Source: an uncultured Clostridia bacterium (GTDB lineage Bacteria > Bacillota > Clostridia > TANB77 > CAG-508). From it: DNA of 7,992 nt. The notes under the pieces are model-generated. The model was not told where the DNA came from. It saw nothing but the letters and a program-made list of their open reading frames with translations, and did no database searches. A program made the translations under genes and the position numbers. This document shows, one piece after another, positions 1 to 5,545 of this stretch (position 1 is its first letter; each line of letters opens with the position of its first letter). The DNA lies in contig CAKOUU010000031.1 in NCBI GenBank assembly GCA_934120675.1, positions 1 through 7,992 on the forward strand, read 5' to 3'.

Positions 1-62
1 ATAACATGAAAGGAGTTGCTTTGCTACAAAGCTAAAGCCTATGTTACTACCGGCATAGCCGG
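1..62 (+). ncRNA. possible c-di-GMP-I (GEMM) riboswitch, 3' part
   Basis: This stretch is clearly GC-richer than its surroundings and is closed in all reading frames, which suggests a structured RNA. On the plus strand it contains ACAAAGCTAAAGCCTATG (about 25-42), similar to the GCAAAGC...GGCCTA part of class I c-di-GMP riboswitches. A perfect CCGGC-ATA-GCCGG hairpin follows (50-62), in the place where that family has its second conserved stem. The 5' part, including the GCAAAC strand, would lie left of the window, so the fold cannot be tested here. No plus-strand gene starts downstream in the window, which weakens the call. It is a resemblance by eye only. Confidence 0.35.
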
Positions 63-76
63 AAGATTATTTACAT

Positions 77-107
77 ATAAAAAAGAAGCTTATTGTTAAG
101 CTTCTTT
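77..107 (-). terminator. rho-independent terminator of the hydrolase gene
   Basis: A perfect 11-bp stem (82-92 with 97-107) closes a 4-nt loop. On the minus strand the stem runs into about six T residues. It lies 16 bp past the stop codon of the minus-strand gene at 123-1190, so it is well placed to end that transcript. The plus-strand side has only a weak T-rich tail. Confidence 0.85.
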
Positions 108-122
108 AATTACTTATTCAAA

Positions 123-1190
123 TTAAATCTCAACTTCATCTTCTATTTCATCTCTTACTTCCATTGCCTCTCTTGATTCTTGATATGAATTATCTATATT
201 TTCACAGCATCCTTGTGCTTTTGGATTTAATTGTTTACATCTTAAATAAAAATTCCTTATTTGTTGTAATAAAAATTTTGATGCAGGTGTTTTTGATGAA
301 TCAAAGATAAATTTATGTGTTGAATCACTTACAACAATACCTTCAATATCAATTCCATATATTTTATTAGCTTTTATTGCATTTTTATATCTTTCGTTTA
401 ATGTTTTACCTAATAATTGTCTTTGTGTAATACCGACATCTTGAGGAGTTGTCACACTTCTAAAAGACATATCATGCATAGGTGCAGCTATTTGTGTATT
501 AATTGTAATTTTGTCTCCATTTATATCAAAATTTCCTGGTTCTTCATTTTCTTTTTCAGCTACATAATATCCAAATTGAATTTGTTTATATGCATCAAAG
601 TCGAACTCTTTTCCAAACACTTCTTTATAATCTTGTATTCCAATTGGAAATTTTATTTTCTTTGTTGGAACTGGAATAGTTCCTGCTGCACCACCAATTA
701 ATACCCTATTTATTAGTTCTGGATATGCCAATGCAAATCTTTGTGCAAATACTCCTGATGCAGAATAGCCTCCTAAAAATATTTTGTCTTGTACTTTTTT
801 GCCTGTAATTTGCTCAATCTGAATTTTTGAGTCATCAATACATTCTTTTACTTTTTTATGTATTTGATATGTTTTAACAGCTTCTACAGACATTTGTTGA
901 AAATCTGGTAATCCTTTTAAACATGGAACTATAGAAACAACTACTGGAAAATCCGCCATAAAATCCTTATATATTTTTTCTATATGATTTCCTCTGTCAT
1001 TTATAGCTTGTTTAACATTATCCGAATATTTATCCTTTTCTCTAGCACATGAATTATAAATTTCTACAACCATTTCTGCATTATCCTTCAGCTTTTCTGG
1101 TATACCAATAATATATTCTAAATCATTAATTTGACAAATATACAAATTTGTATTTCCAAATTTATTTGAGATTGTTTTATATTTTTTCAT
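123..1190 (-). CDS. alpha/beta-hydrolase-like protein, function unknown
   Basis: The 355-residue protein carries the nucleophile-elbow motif GYSASG (141-146), so Ser143 is the probable catalytic serine. The preceding KIFLGG looks like the beta strand that leads into the elbow, and the following helix (FAQRFALAYPELINRVLIGGAAG) is typical of the alpha/beta-hydrolase fold. His292 in SDSTHKF is a plausible catalytic histidine; the acid is not clear. No signal peptide or membrane segment is visible, so it is probably cytoplasmic. The last ~20 residues are strongly acidic (EAMEVRDEIEDEVEI). The ATG at 1190 has only a GGTAGG-type ribosome binding site, but an in-frame TAG just upstream fixes the start region. 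The gene is transcribed alone and followed by a terminator. Substrate is unknown; esterase, lipase and peptidase roles are all possible. Confidence 0.75.
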   Translation of the reverse strand: MKKYKTISNKFGNTNLYICQINDLEYIIGIPEKLKDNAEMVVEIYNSCAREKDKYSDNVKQAINDRGNHIEKIYKDFMADFPVVVSIVPCLKGLPDFQQMSVEAVKTYQIHKKVKECIDDSKIQIEQITGKKVQDKIFLGGYSASGVFAQRFALAYPELINRVLIGGAAGTIPVPTKKIKFPIGIQDYKEVFGKEFDFDAYKQIQFGYYVAEKENEEPGNFDINGDKITINTQIAAPMHDMSFRSVTTPQDVGITQRQLLGKTLNERYKNAIKANKIYGIDIEGIVVSDSTHKFIFDSSKTPASKFLLQQIRNFYLRCKQLNPKAQGCCENIDNSYQESREAMEVRDEIEDEVEI

Positions 1191-1389
1191 AACTACCTAC
1201 CATTTTTATTTCTAATAATTTATTATTTGATTCCTTCATATTATTTATTGCTTTTGTATCTTCACAATAATTATCATCGTTTACTCTATTACAAAAGCGA
1301 TCTTATTCATATATAGTACTATCAGAATTCACATTATTATCACTTTTTTAAACTATAGTTCTTACATTTGTTTTTTTAATATAATAACA

Positions 1390-1419
1390 AGGAATATGAT
1401 TGGCTTTATTAATATTCCT
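1390..1419 (-). terminator. weak terminator-like hairpin after the small gene
   Basis: An 8-bp stem (AGGAATAT at 1390-1397 with ATATTCCT at 1412-1419) closes a 14-nt loop a few bases after the stop codon of the gene at 1428-1631. The minus-strand tail is TGTTATTATATT, so the U-tract is poor. It may end or slow the small gene's transcript. The remaining spacer to position 1191 is AT-rich with no clear promoter or gene. Confidence 0.35.
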
Positions 1420-1427
1420 CGAAAACT

Positions 1428-1631
1428 TTATTTTATTACAGCCTGTGCTAAAATTATAGAACACTCCGTAACAGTTACTGATACCCCTCCTTGTGGGGTC
1501 CACCCTTCGTAGATTGCATTAGCAAGTTGATGTTCTAATTCTATTTTAGCATGATTCATAACATCCGTTAACTGCTTAATGATATATGTTTCACCGTAGA
1601 ATCCTACTTCAGTGATAAGTTTATATTCCAT
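1428..1631 (-). CDS. small DUF1737-like protein
   Basis: The 67-residue product starts MEYKLIT and contains EGWTPQGGVSV (42-52) followed by a C-terminal AQA. This is the pattern of DUF1737 proteins, which begin with a YK(V/L)(I/V) strand and carry a GWxPxGGV motif in a short alpha/beta fold. The biochemical role of that family is not established. The start is well supported: an AAGGAGG ribosome binding site lies at 1639-1645, 7 nt before the ATG, and an extended -10 promoter sits about 50 bp upstream. It appears to be a one-gene transcript. The middle (residues 15-38) is longer and less typical than I expect for the family, so the family call is moderate while the gene itself is likely real. 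Confidence 0.75.
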   Translation of the reverse strand: MEYKLITEVGFYGETYIIKQLTDVMNHAKIELEHQLANAIYEGWTPQGGVSVTVTECSIILAQAVIK

Positions 1632-1677
1632 ATAAATTCCTCCTTAGGTAGGTGCCAATCAAACCTATTATGATAAT

Positions 1678-1706
1678 ATTATACCATAATTTAAAGCAAA
1701 ACGCAA
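1678..1706 (-). promoter_or_regulatory. promoter of the DUF1737-like gene (extended -10)
   Basis: On the minus strand a perfect TATAAT (1678-1683) is preceded by TGG, giving the extended -10 form TGnTATAAT. A weak -35 (TTGCGT, 1701-1706) sits 17 bp upstream. A TTGACA at 1714-1719 is 30 bp from the -10 and too distant to serve with it. The predicted start leaves about 40 nt of leader before the ATG. Confidence 0.6.
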
Positions 1707-1818
1707 TCTTTTCTGTCAAGTAATAACTATAACTGTGTAAATTAAATAAATTTTTATTTGATGAAAAGGGATAATCGAGAGCTACAATGCATCCAACGAA
1801 TACTCACATAATAAAAAA

Positions 1819-1867
1819 GTGGAATAAATTCCGCCCTTAAGAACTCTATATAATTAGGGTTCTTTTT
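1819..1867 (+). terminator. plus-strand terminator just upstream of the transposase
   Basis: Two hairpins lie in a row. GTGGAA/TTCCGC (1819-1834) has a TAAA loop. It is followed by a 10-bp stem with one G-U pair (1839-1848 with 1855-1864) that runs into five T residues (1863-1867). No plus-strand gene precedes it in the spacer 1632-1818, where I see no coding region. It may insulate the insertion element from outside transcription, or the hairpins may belong to the element's end. Confidence 0.6.
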
Positions 1868-1870
1868 ATA

Positions 1871-1899
1871 TTCACAAAAACGTTTTTTTCTGATATTAT
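1871..1899 (+). promoter_or_regulatory. promoter of the transposase gene
   Basis: TTCACA (1871-1876) is separated by 17 bp from TATTAT (1894-1899), and the -10 is preceded by TGA, giving an extended -10. Each hexamer has one mismatch to consensus. The predicted start falls about 10 nt before the ATG at 1917, so the GGTGAT ribosome binding site (1906-1911) would sit almost at the 5' end of the mRNA. Confidence 0.6.
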
Positions 1900-1916
1900 C
1901 ATATCGGTGATAAATT

Positions 1917-2438
1917 ATGTCAGATTTTACAATAAAACAGATATTTCAAGATAATTGGGATAATTTTGTCTCTGATAACCAAGACATTACAATTAGACCA
2001 ATAGTTTTTGAAGAAGTTAATAAAATAATTAATTGTGGCAATCCAGATTATGGTTATGCTTTATATGTATGTGAACATTGTGGAAATTTTCTTAAAGTCC
2101 CATTTAGATGTAAATCAAGATTTTGCAACACTTGTGGTGTAAAATATGCACAAGATAGAGCTTTATCAATGGCAAAAAAATCTATTCGTTGTAAACATAG
2201 ACATATTGTTTTCACAATGTCAGATAAATTATGGCCTTATTTTCAAAAATATCGTTTTCTTCTAAACGGTTTATTTGATGCAGTTTCAAGAACAATATTA
2301 TCTTGGTTCTATGATTTAAACAAATCACAAAATTTTAAACCAGGTATAATGTGCACATTACACACTTTTGGTAGAGATCTGAAGTGGAACCCAAATATAC
2401 ATATGTTATGCACAGAAGGTGCAGTTCGGAAACACTGA
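1917..2438 (+). pseudogene. IS91-family transposase, truncated and frameshifted
   Basis: The 173-residue frame holds the N-terminal half of an IS91-type rolling-circle transposase. A zinc-finger block with Cys52, Cys55, Cys65, Cys70 and Cys73 (CEHCG...FRCKSRFCNTCG) matches the family's N-terminal zinc-binding domain. The start of the Y2 nuclease domain follows, with HTFGRDLKWNPNIHMLCTEG (149-168). In this family the site normally reads HxH (NPHIH); here it is Asn160-Ile-His162, so one metal ligand of the HUH motif is lost. The catalytic tyrosine region and the rest of the usual ~350-400 residues are missing. A frameshift near 2420-2428 ends the frame. The next frame reads GNTEIFRFVKHI, which could still be transposase up to about 2465 before unrelated sequence begins. 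The element is almost certainly immobile by itself. Confidence 0.75.
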
Positions 2439-2676
2439 AATATTTAGATTTGTAAAGCACATCAAACAGTTAAAAGAAAATTTTAAACGTTCAATTGATG
2501 AAATGCCAGATGAGGATTTTATTGATATGATTTCATACTTGATGTTTAGCTCTGAAGATTTCGAAGATGAAGACTGGACATTTGATGAAGAATGGGAAGA
2601 TGAAGCAGAAAAATTTTATAATCAAGGAAACACTGCATCTAACAATGATTTTAACGATGATGATTTACCATTTTAA
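2419..2676 (+). CDS. acidic protein fragment with an SSB-like DDDLPF tip
   Basis: This 85-residue frame starts at a GTG without a convincing ribosome binding site and overlaps the transposase remnant by 20 bp in another frame. Residues 4-15 may be frameshifted transposase. From about residue 18 the sequence is different and very acidic (SSEDFEDEDWTFDEEWEDEAE), then low-complexity (NQGNTASNN), and it ends in NDFNDDDLPF. That last element is nearly identical to the C-terminal tip of bacterial single-stranded DNA-binding proteins (DDD[IL]PF), the docking peptide for replication and repair partners. No OB-fold is present. It is best read as the C-terminal remnant of a DNA-metabolism protein, perhaps from a phage or conjugative element, whose N-terminus was lost when the transposase fragment joined it. 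A plus-strand terminator follows 25 bp later. Translation in the cell is uncertain. Confidence 0.4.
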   Translation: MQFGNTEIFRFVKHIKQLKENFKRSIDEMPDEDFIDMISYLMFSSEDFEDEDWTFDEEWEDEAEKFYNQGNTASNNDFNDDDLPF

Positions 2677-2700
2677 CTTCAAAAAAAATTTTACTTTTTT

Positions 2701-2727
2701 GAGGCTTCTTTAAGTTGCCTCTTTTTT
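2701..2727 (+). terminator. terminator after the acidic fragment
   Basis: A GAGGC/GCCTC stem (2701-2705 with 2717-2721) closes an 11-nt loop and is followed by six T residues on the plus strand. It lies 25 bp past the stop of the acidic frame and faces the rplL terminator. It shows that the acidic fragment is the true 3' end of an older gene. Confidence 0.75.
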
Positions 2728-2788
2728 ATTTTATGTATTTTTAAACTTATTATTAAATATCACTCTATGGCGGACTTTCCTATAATAT

Positions 2789-2818
2789 AAAAAAAGAACT
2801 ATAATTTGATTATAGTCC
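2789..2818 (-). terminator. strong terminator of the rplL operon
   Basis: A 10-bp stem (2796-2805 with 2809-2818, one G-U pair) closes a 3-nt loop. On the minus strand it is followed by seven T residues (2789-2795). It begins 34 bp after the rplL stop codon and should end the ribosomal protein transcript here, before any RNA polymerase genes. Confidence 0.9.
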
Positions 2819-2852
2819 TTCTTTATATTATAGCTTATTTCAATTATTAGAA

Positions 2853-3218
2853 TTATTGTAATTCGATAACAGCTCCAACTTCTGTGAATTTAGCTTTTAA
2901 TTCTTCAGCTTCTTCTTTAGAAACGTTTTCTTTAACTGTTTTTGGTGCTCCATCTACTAATTCTTTAGCTTCTTTTAATCCTAATCCTGTAGCATCTCTA
3001 ACTACTTTTATAACTTTTATTTTTTGATCTCCAGCTTCTTTTAATACAACATTAAAAGATGTTTTTTCAGCTGCAGCATCTCCTGCTGCTGCTCCAGCTG
3101 CTGGTGCAGCTGCTGCTACTGCAGATACTCCAAATTCTTCTTCTATAGCTTTTACTAATTCTGATAATTCTACTACTGTCATTTTTTTGATTTCTTCAAT
3201 CATTTCTTCTTTACTCAT
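2853..3218 (-). CDS. rplL: 50S ribosomal protein L7/L12
   Basis: The 121-residue product is a full-length L7/L12 stalk protein. Residues 1-33 form the N-terminal dimerisation domain that docks on L10. Residues 34-50 are an Ala-rich flexible hinge (AVAAAAPAAGAAAGDAAA). Residues 52-121 form the globular domain that recruits and stimulates translation factors, with the conserved IKVIKVVRDATGLGLKEAKELV (67-88). A GGAGG site lies about 8 nt before the ATG. It is the last gene of the operon, 153 bp after rplJ and directly before a strong terminator. L7/L12 is needed in several copies per ribosome, and expression is expected to be co-controlled with L10 through the leader upstream of rplJ. The identity is secure. 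Confidence 0.98.
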   Translation of the reverse strand: MSKEEMIEEIKKMTVVELSELVKAIEEEFGVSAVAAAAPAAGAAAGDAAAEKTSFNVVLKEAGDQKIKVIKVVRDATGLGLKEAKELVDGAPKTVKENVSKEEAEELKAKFTEVGAVIELQ

Positions 3219-3289
3219 TATTAAATCCTCCTAATTTTTATTTGCCAACATTATTGTTGACCATTAATCTTTACCTATTTTTATTGGCT

Positions 3290-3355
3290 ATTTTTTGTTA
3301 TATACAAATTCATTTGAAATACTAATTTTTAGTTATATCCAAACTCATTTACAAT
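3290..3355. repeat. imperfect tandem duplication in the rplJ-rplL spacer
   Basis: Two 24-nt segments, 3297-3320 and 3332-3355, match at 20 positions and are exactly 35 nt apart. Both begin GTTATAT and share TCATTT. The T-rich sequence before each copy is also similar, so the unit is close to 35 bp. It looks like a small local duplication in the untranslated spacer; no function is evident. Confidence 0.55.
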
Positions 3356-3371
3356 GTCAATTATTATAAGA

Positions 3372-3899
3372 CTAAGCTTCTGCTGTTGTTTCTTCAGCTG
3401 AACCTTCTTCTTTTTGAATTCTAACTTGATCAAGTGCAACTGCAAATTTTTGGATATTTGCAAGTAATGCTCCAGCAAGCATAGATAGTAATGTTTCTTT
3501 TGATGGTAATTTTGCTAAAGTAATTATTTCTTCAGCTGACATTACTTTACCTTCAATAACACCACCTTTGATTTTGTAATAATCATTATTTTTTGTAAAT
3601 TCATAGATTGCTTTAGATGGTTCTAAATAATCTTCATTACTCATTATTACAGCTGTAGGTCCTACTAATTTATCTTCTAAACCTTCGATTCCTGCTTCTG
3701 CTAATGCTCTTTTTGTTATGTTGTTTTTTATAACAGTATATTCAGCATTTGTTTTTCTTAATTCTGCTCTTAATTCTGTTACATCTTCAACATTAATTCC
3801 TCTGTAATCTGTTAAAAGTACTAATTTAGCTTCTTTGATTTTGTTAGCTAATTTTGTAACTTCTTCCTTCTTTTGATTTAAGATTTTTTCACTTGCCAT
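3372..3899 (-). CDS. rplJ: 50S ribosomal protein L10
   Basis: The 175-residue protein forms the base of the ribosomal stalk: its N-terminal domain binds 23S rRNA and its C-terminal helix carries L7/L12 dimers. Recognisable parts are LTDYRGINV (29-37), the YTVIKNNITKRAL segment (54-66), LPSKE (131-135), and the long C-terminal helix region (136-161), followed by a short acidic tail rich in Glu, Thr and Ala. The length is normal for Firmicutes. The ATG has a strong AGGAGGTGA site about 10 nt upstream. The 257-bp spacer before it holds an L10 leader and an attenuator hairpin, the standard place where the L10-L12 complex represses its own operon. rplL follows after 153 bp. Confidence 0.98.
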   Translation of the reverse strand: MASEKILNQKKEEVTKLANKIKEAKLVLLTDYRGINVEDVTELRAELRKTNAEYTVIKNNITKRALAEAGIEGLEDKLVGPTAVIMSNEDYLEPSKAIYEFTKNNDYYKIKGGVIEGKVMSAEEIITLAKLPSKETLLSMLAGALLANIQKFAVALDQVRIQKEEGSAEETTAEA

Positions 3900-3978
3900 T
3901 TTTTATCTTTCACCTCCTAATTTTTTTACGATTTAAGAATTCTTATACATTCTTAATTCCATATTTTTAAAAACAAAT

Positions 3979-4044
3979 CTGAAAATTTTCAATTTTCAGT
4001 ATTACCCTACTTTTTATCATACTCAAAAAAATTAAAATTTTCAG
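3979..4044 (-). promoter_or_regulatory. alternative pairing segments downstream of the L10 attenuator
   Basis: On the minus strand CTGAAAAT occurs at 4037-4044 and again at 3992-3999, and the complementary ATTTTCAG lies at 3979-3986. The last segment can pair with either copy, giving a short hairpin (5-nt loop) or a longer-range one. This could be a second structural switch in the rplJ leader, or just AT-rich coincidence. Confidence 0.3.
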
Positions 4045-4050
4045 TAAATT

Positions 4051-4093
4051 AAAAACACTTTTTACATCCAATACGAGATTATAAAAAGTGTTT
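4051..4093 (-). terminator. attenuator hairpin in the rplJ leader
   Basis: A perfect 12-bp stem (4082-4093 with 4053-4064) closes a 17-nt loop and ends in a run of five U residues on the minus strand, partly inside the stem. It lies about 15 nt downstream of the L10 leader core. In this family the protein-bound leader favours termination, so this hairpin is the likely off-switch for rplJL. Some read-through is expected, since rplJL belongs to the same transcript. Confidence 0.7.
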
Positions 4094-4094
4094 A

Positions 4095-4150
4095 TTACAC
4101 GTTATTTATAACCTCGGTAGGACTTATTTTTGCCTACTGTCTTTGGCTTT
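4095..4150 (-). ncRNA. L10 ribosomal protein leader
   Basis: On the minus strand the sequence AAAGACAGTAGGC (about 4132-4144) is followed by an A/U-rich loop and then TCCTACCGAGGT (about 4111-4122). GTAGG pairs with CCTAC. This AGACAG(U/C)AGG...CCUxCCGAGG arrangement is the conserved core of the L10 leader, which copies the L10(L12)4 binding site of 23S rRNA. It begins immediately after the rplA stop codon and precedes rplJ, exactly as in other Firmicutes. Confidence 0.85.
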
Positions 4151-4156
4151 AATATT

Positions 4157-4840
4157 TTATTTTTGGTTAATGAATATTCCAGGTCCCATTGTTGTTGTTA
4201 CTGAAACACTCTTAATATATTGTCCTTTAGCTGCTGCTGGTTTTGCCTTTATAATAGCATTCATTATTGTATCGTAGTTTTCAGCTAATTTGTCTGTTCC
4301 AAAAGATACTTTACCAAATCCTAAGTGAATAATATTAGTTTTGTCTAATCTGTATTCAACTTTACCAGATTTAATTTCATTAATTGCTTTTGTAACATCC
4401 ATTGTAACTGTTCCAGATTTAGGGTTTGGCATTAAACCTTTAGGTCCTAATACTTTACCTAATCTACCTACAACACCCATCATATCTGGTGTTGCAACAA
4501 CTACATCATAATCAAACCAGTTTTCATTTTGTATTTTTGGTATTAATTCTTCTGCACCAACAAAGTCTGCTCCTGCTTTTTCAGCTTCTTCAGCTTTAGG
4601 TCCTTTTGCAAATACTAAAACTTTTTGTGTTTTACCTGTACCATTTGGAAGTACTACTGTACCTCTAACTTGTTGATCTGCATGTTTTGAATCTACACCT
4701 AATTTTACATGTAATTCAACTGTTTCATCAAATTTAGCTTTTGGCATTTTTTCAATTAATTCTAAAGCTTCTTTGATTTCATATTCTTTGTTTTTGTCCA
4801 CTAATTTTGAACATTCAGCATATCTTTTTGCTACTTTCAT
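4157..4840 (-). CDS. rplA: 50S ribosomal protein L1
   Basis: The 227-residue protein is the L1-stalk protein that binds 23S rRNA and helps move deacylated tRNA out of the E site. Visible family features are KFDETVELHVKLGVD (36-50), VVLPNGTGK (62-70), and the signature LGPKGLMPNPKSGTV (131-145), with the second half of domain I (VTTTMGPGIF, 214-223) at the C-terminus. Length is as expected. An AAAGGAGGT ribosome binding site lies just before the ATG. It follows rplK after 162 bp of very AT-rich spacer and is the last gene before the L10 leader. In many bacteria L1 represses rplKA translation by binding its mRNA; I could not identify a convincing L1 site here. Confidence 0.98.
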   Translation of the reverse strand: MKVAKRYAECSKLVDKNKEYEIKEALELIEKMPKAKFDETVELHVKLGVDSKHADQQVRGTVVLPNGTGKTQKVLVFAKGPKAEEAEKAGADFVGAEELIPKIQNENWFDYDVVVATPDMMGVVGRLGKVLGPKGLMPNPKSGTVTMDVTKAINEIKSGKVEYRLDKTNIIHLGFGKVSFGTDKLAENYDTIMNAIIKAKPAAAKGQYIKSVSVTTTMGPGIFINQK

Positions 4841-5002
4841 TTTTTACCTCCTTTGGTTCTAACGAGCTTTTACTCTCCCAATTTTTATATTATATTTTAT
4901 ATTACAAATAATCTATAAATATAATTTAAAATTACAAATATAAATTATTTAATATACCTACTTTATAAACAAATTATAAATAATTCATTTTAATTTATCG
5001 AA

Positions 5003-5431
5003 CTAGTCAACAACTACTATACCCATTGATCTAGCAGTACCTTCTACCATGCTCATTGCTGTTTCTAATGATGCAGCATTTAAGTCTGGCATTTTTTGTT
5101 CTGCAATTGCTTTAACTTGTTCTTTAGTTATTTTAGCAACTTTATCTTTATTTGGTTTTCCAGAACCTTTTTCTATTTTTATAGATTTTTTAATTAAAAC
5201 TGCAACTGGTGGTACTTTTGTGATAAATTCAAAAGATTTATCTTTGTATACTGTTATAACAACTGGTATTATCATTCCAGGTTGATTTGCAGTTCTATCA
5301 TTAAATTCTTTTACGAATTGCATAATATTAACACCACTTGAACCTAAAGCTGGTCCTACTGGTGGAGCTGGTGTTGCCTTTCCTGCTTCTATTTGTAATT
5401 TAATTATATTTGAAATTTCTTTTTCTGCCAT
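5003..5431 (-). CDS. rplK: 50S ribosomal protein L11
   Basis: The 142-residue protein binds the GTPase-associated region of 23S rRNA at the stalk base, next to L10, and is the family that couples stalled ribosomes to the stringent response. The N-terminal domain has PAPPVGPALGSSGVNI (21-36), with the proline-rich motif of this family. The C-terminal rRNA-binding domain includes TKVPPVAVLIKK (71-82) and ends with GTARSMGIVV (131-140). Length is standard. A GGAGGTG site sits upstream of the ATG. It lies 114 bp after nusG; the spacer contains an A/T-only inverted repeat (5514-5521 with 5533-5540), too weak to call a terminator. The strand-opposite frame at 5049-5285 is an overlap shadow. Confidence 0.98.
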   Translation of the reverse strand: MAEKEISNIIKLQIEAGKATPAPPVGPALGSSGVNIMQFVKEFNDRTANQPGMIIPVVITVYKDKSFEFITKVPPVAVLIKKSIKIEKGSGKPNKDKVAKITKEQVKAIAEQKMPDLNAASLETAMSMVEGTARSMGIVVVD

Positions 5432-5545
5432 TTTATTGGCACCTCCTCTAAAATTTTCCTTTTATTAATTTTTATTTAACTATTTTCTTTATTTTTAAAT
5501 CTTTATTTATGATTATAATTAATTTTAAGTTATAATTATATTTAA

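Noticed and set aside
417..701. Plus-strand reading frame of 94 residues
   Set aside because: It lies antisense inside the hydrolase gene, has a Cys/Phe/Ile-rich composition typical of AT-rich antisense frames, and no ribosome binding site.
1188..1310. Minus-strand frame of about 40 codons (ending KMVGSYEKI) overlapping the hydrolase start, as a possible coupled upstream peptide
   Set aside because: Its only ATGs lack a ribosome binding site, it is not similar to anything I recognise, and its length is expected by chance in AT-rich DNA.
1714..1719. TTGACA on the minus strand as the -35 of the DUF1737-like gene
   Set aside because: It is 30 bp from the TATAAT, far beyond the usual 16-18 bp; the extended -10 explains the promoter better.
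4901..4940. Repeated 10-mer ATTACAAATA in the rplK-rplA spacer
   Set aside because: Two short A/T-only copies in an extremely AT-rich spacer are likely chance.
5049..5285. Plus-strand reading frame of 78 residues
   Set aside because: It is antisense to rplK, a secure gene, and shows no signals of its own.
5514..5540. Inverted repeat between nusG and rplK as a terminator
   Set aside because: The stem is only A-T pairs with an 11-nt loop and no good U-tract, and rplK lacks an evident promoter, so read-through is more likely.
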